Origin: an uncultured Bacteroides sp.
GTDB lineage: Bacteria > Bacteroidota > Bacteroidia > Bacteroidales > Bacteroidaceae
DNA: 39,962 nt
NCBI GenBank assembly: GCA_900551445.1
Contig: URWA01000028.1
Location: forward strand, 1 to 39,962
Direction: 5' to 3'
Shown here: positions 39,941-39,962 of the stretch, in pieces
Layout: each line of letters starts with the position of its first letter
Position numbering within the stretch: position 1 is the stretch's first letter
The notes under the pieces: model-generated
The model's database searches: none
What the model was told of the DNA's origin: nothing
The model's input: the letters and a program-made list of their open reading frames with translations, nothing else
Translations under genes and position numbers: made by a program

Positions 39941-39962
39941 AAATTAAATAAATTCGGTTCAC

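Larger units (their letters stand above)
29880..39962 (+). mobile_element. Integrated mobile element, left part (right end outside window)
   Basis: Starting with a tyrosine recombinase, everything to the right is AT-rich, co-oriented, and made of element-type genes: integrase, helicase-like protein, initiator-like winged-helix protein, DUF3871, RadC-type protein and unknown proteins. The chromosomal genes to the left are GC-richer. No mobilization, conjugation or phage structural genes appear within the window, so it could be an integrative conjugative or mobilizable element, or a satellite. The exact left end is uncertain; the inverted repeat near 29890-29931 is the best candidate. Confidence 0.75.

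Overview
The window looks like a chromosomal stretch of a gut Bacteroidales bacterium (Bacteroides/Phocaeicola type). The evidence is a hybrid two-component regulator with an AraC output domain, a B12 uptake operon containing a BtuG-type surface lipoprotein, the NifU-like/GGGtGRT gene pair, lipoproteins with Bacteroidetes lipoboxes, and repeated promoters of the sigma-ABfr type (-33 TTG/TTTG, -7 TAnnTTTG). The species cannot be fixed from the sequence alone.

Layout. 1-5272 (+): a hybrid two-component sensor/regulator followed closely by two half-size chromate transporter subunits. 5276-7504 (-): a three-gene overlapping operon of a GNAT-like protein, an IbrA-type PAPS-reductase-like protein and an IbrB-type ParB-like protein. 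7572-14190 (-): a cobalamin riboswitch followed by btuB-btuG-btuF-btuC-btuD, a complete outer- to inner-membrane vitamin B12 importer. 14190-14657: intergenic DNA with a 21-bp phased palindrome array. 14658-18172: a K+/H+ antiporter (+) and polyphosphate kinase (-), which meet tail to tail. 18206-21253 (+): a metallophosphoesterase, rfbB and asnA. 21278-25773 (-): yip1-smpB-metH-ung, where metH is the B12-dependent methionine synthase and so a consumer of the vitamin imported by the btu operon. 25774-26160: a second palindrome array, with exact 22-bp period. 26161-27623 (-): a NigD-like lipoprotein and a DMP19-family protein. 27805-29704 (+): a strongly promoted NifU-like/GGGtGRT operon with highly biased codon use.

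From about 29.9 kb to the window end the DNA becomes visibly AT-rich and all genes point right. This is the left part of an integrated mobile element. It holds a tyrosine recombinase of the IntDOT-like class, several unknown proteins, an SF2-helicase-like protein with a degenerate Walker A, a winged-helix/replication-initiator-like protein preceded by two very small ORFs, a DUF3871 protein, a RadC-type JAB/MPN protein and a coiled-coil protein. The right end lies outside the window.

The most unusual signals are non-coding. A region of about 300 nt (39017-39319) has nested long-range stems followed by an H-type pseudoknot just upstream of the last gene. A 58-nt stem-loop element occurs twice, after the helicase-like gene and after the initiator-like gene. 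Two chromosomal intergenic arrays of palindromes are phased at 21 and 22 bp. Among proteins, the IbrA/IbrB/GNAT-like operon and a methionine synthase that ends exactly before the reactivation domain deserve attention.
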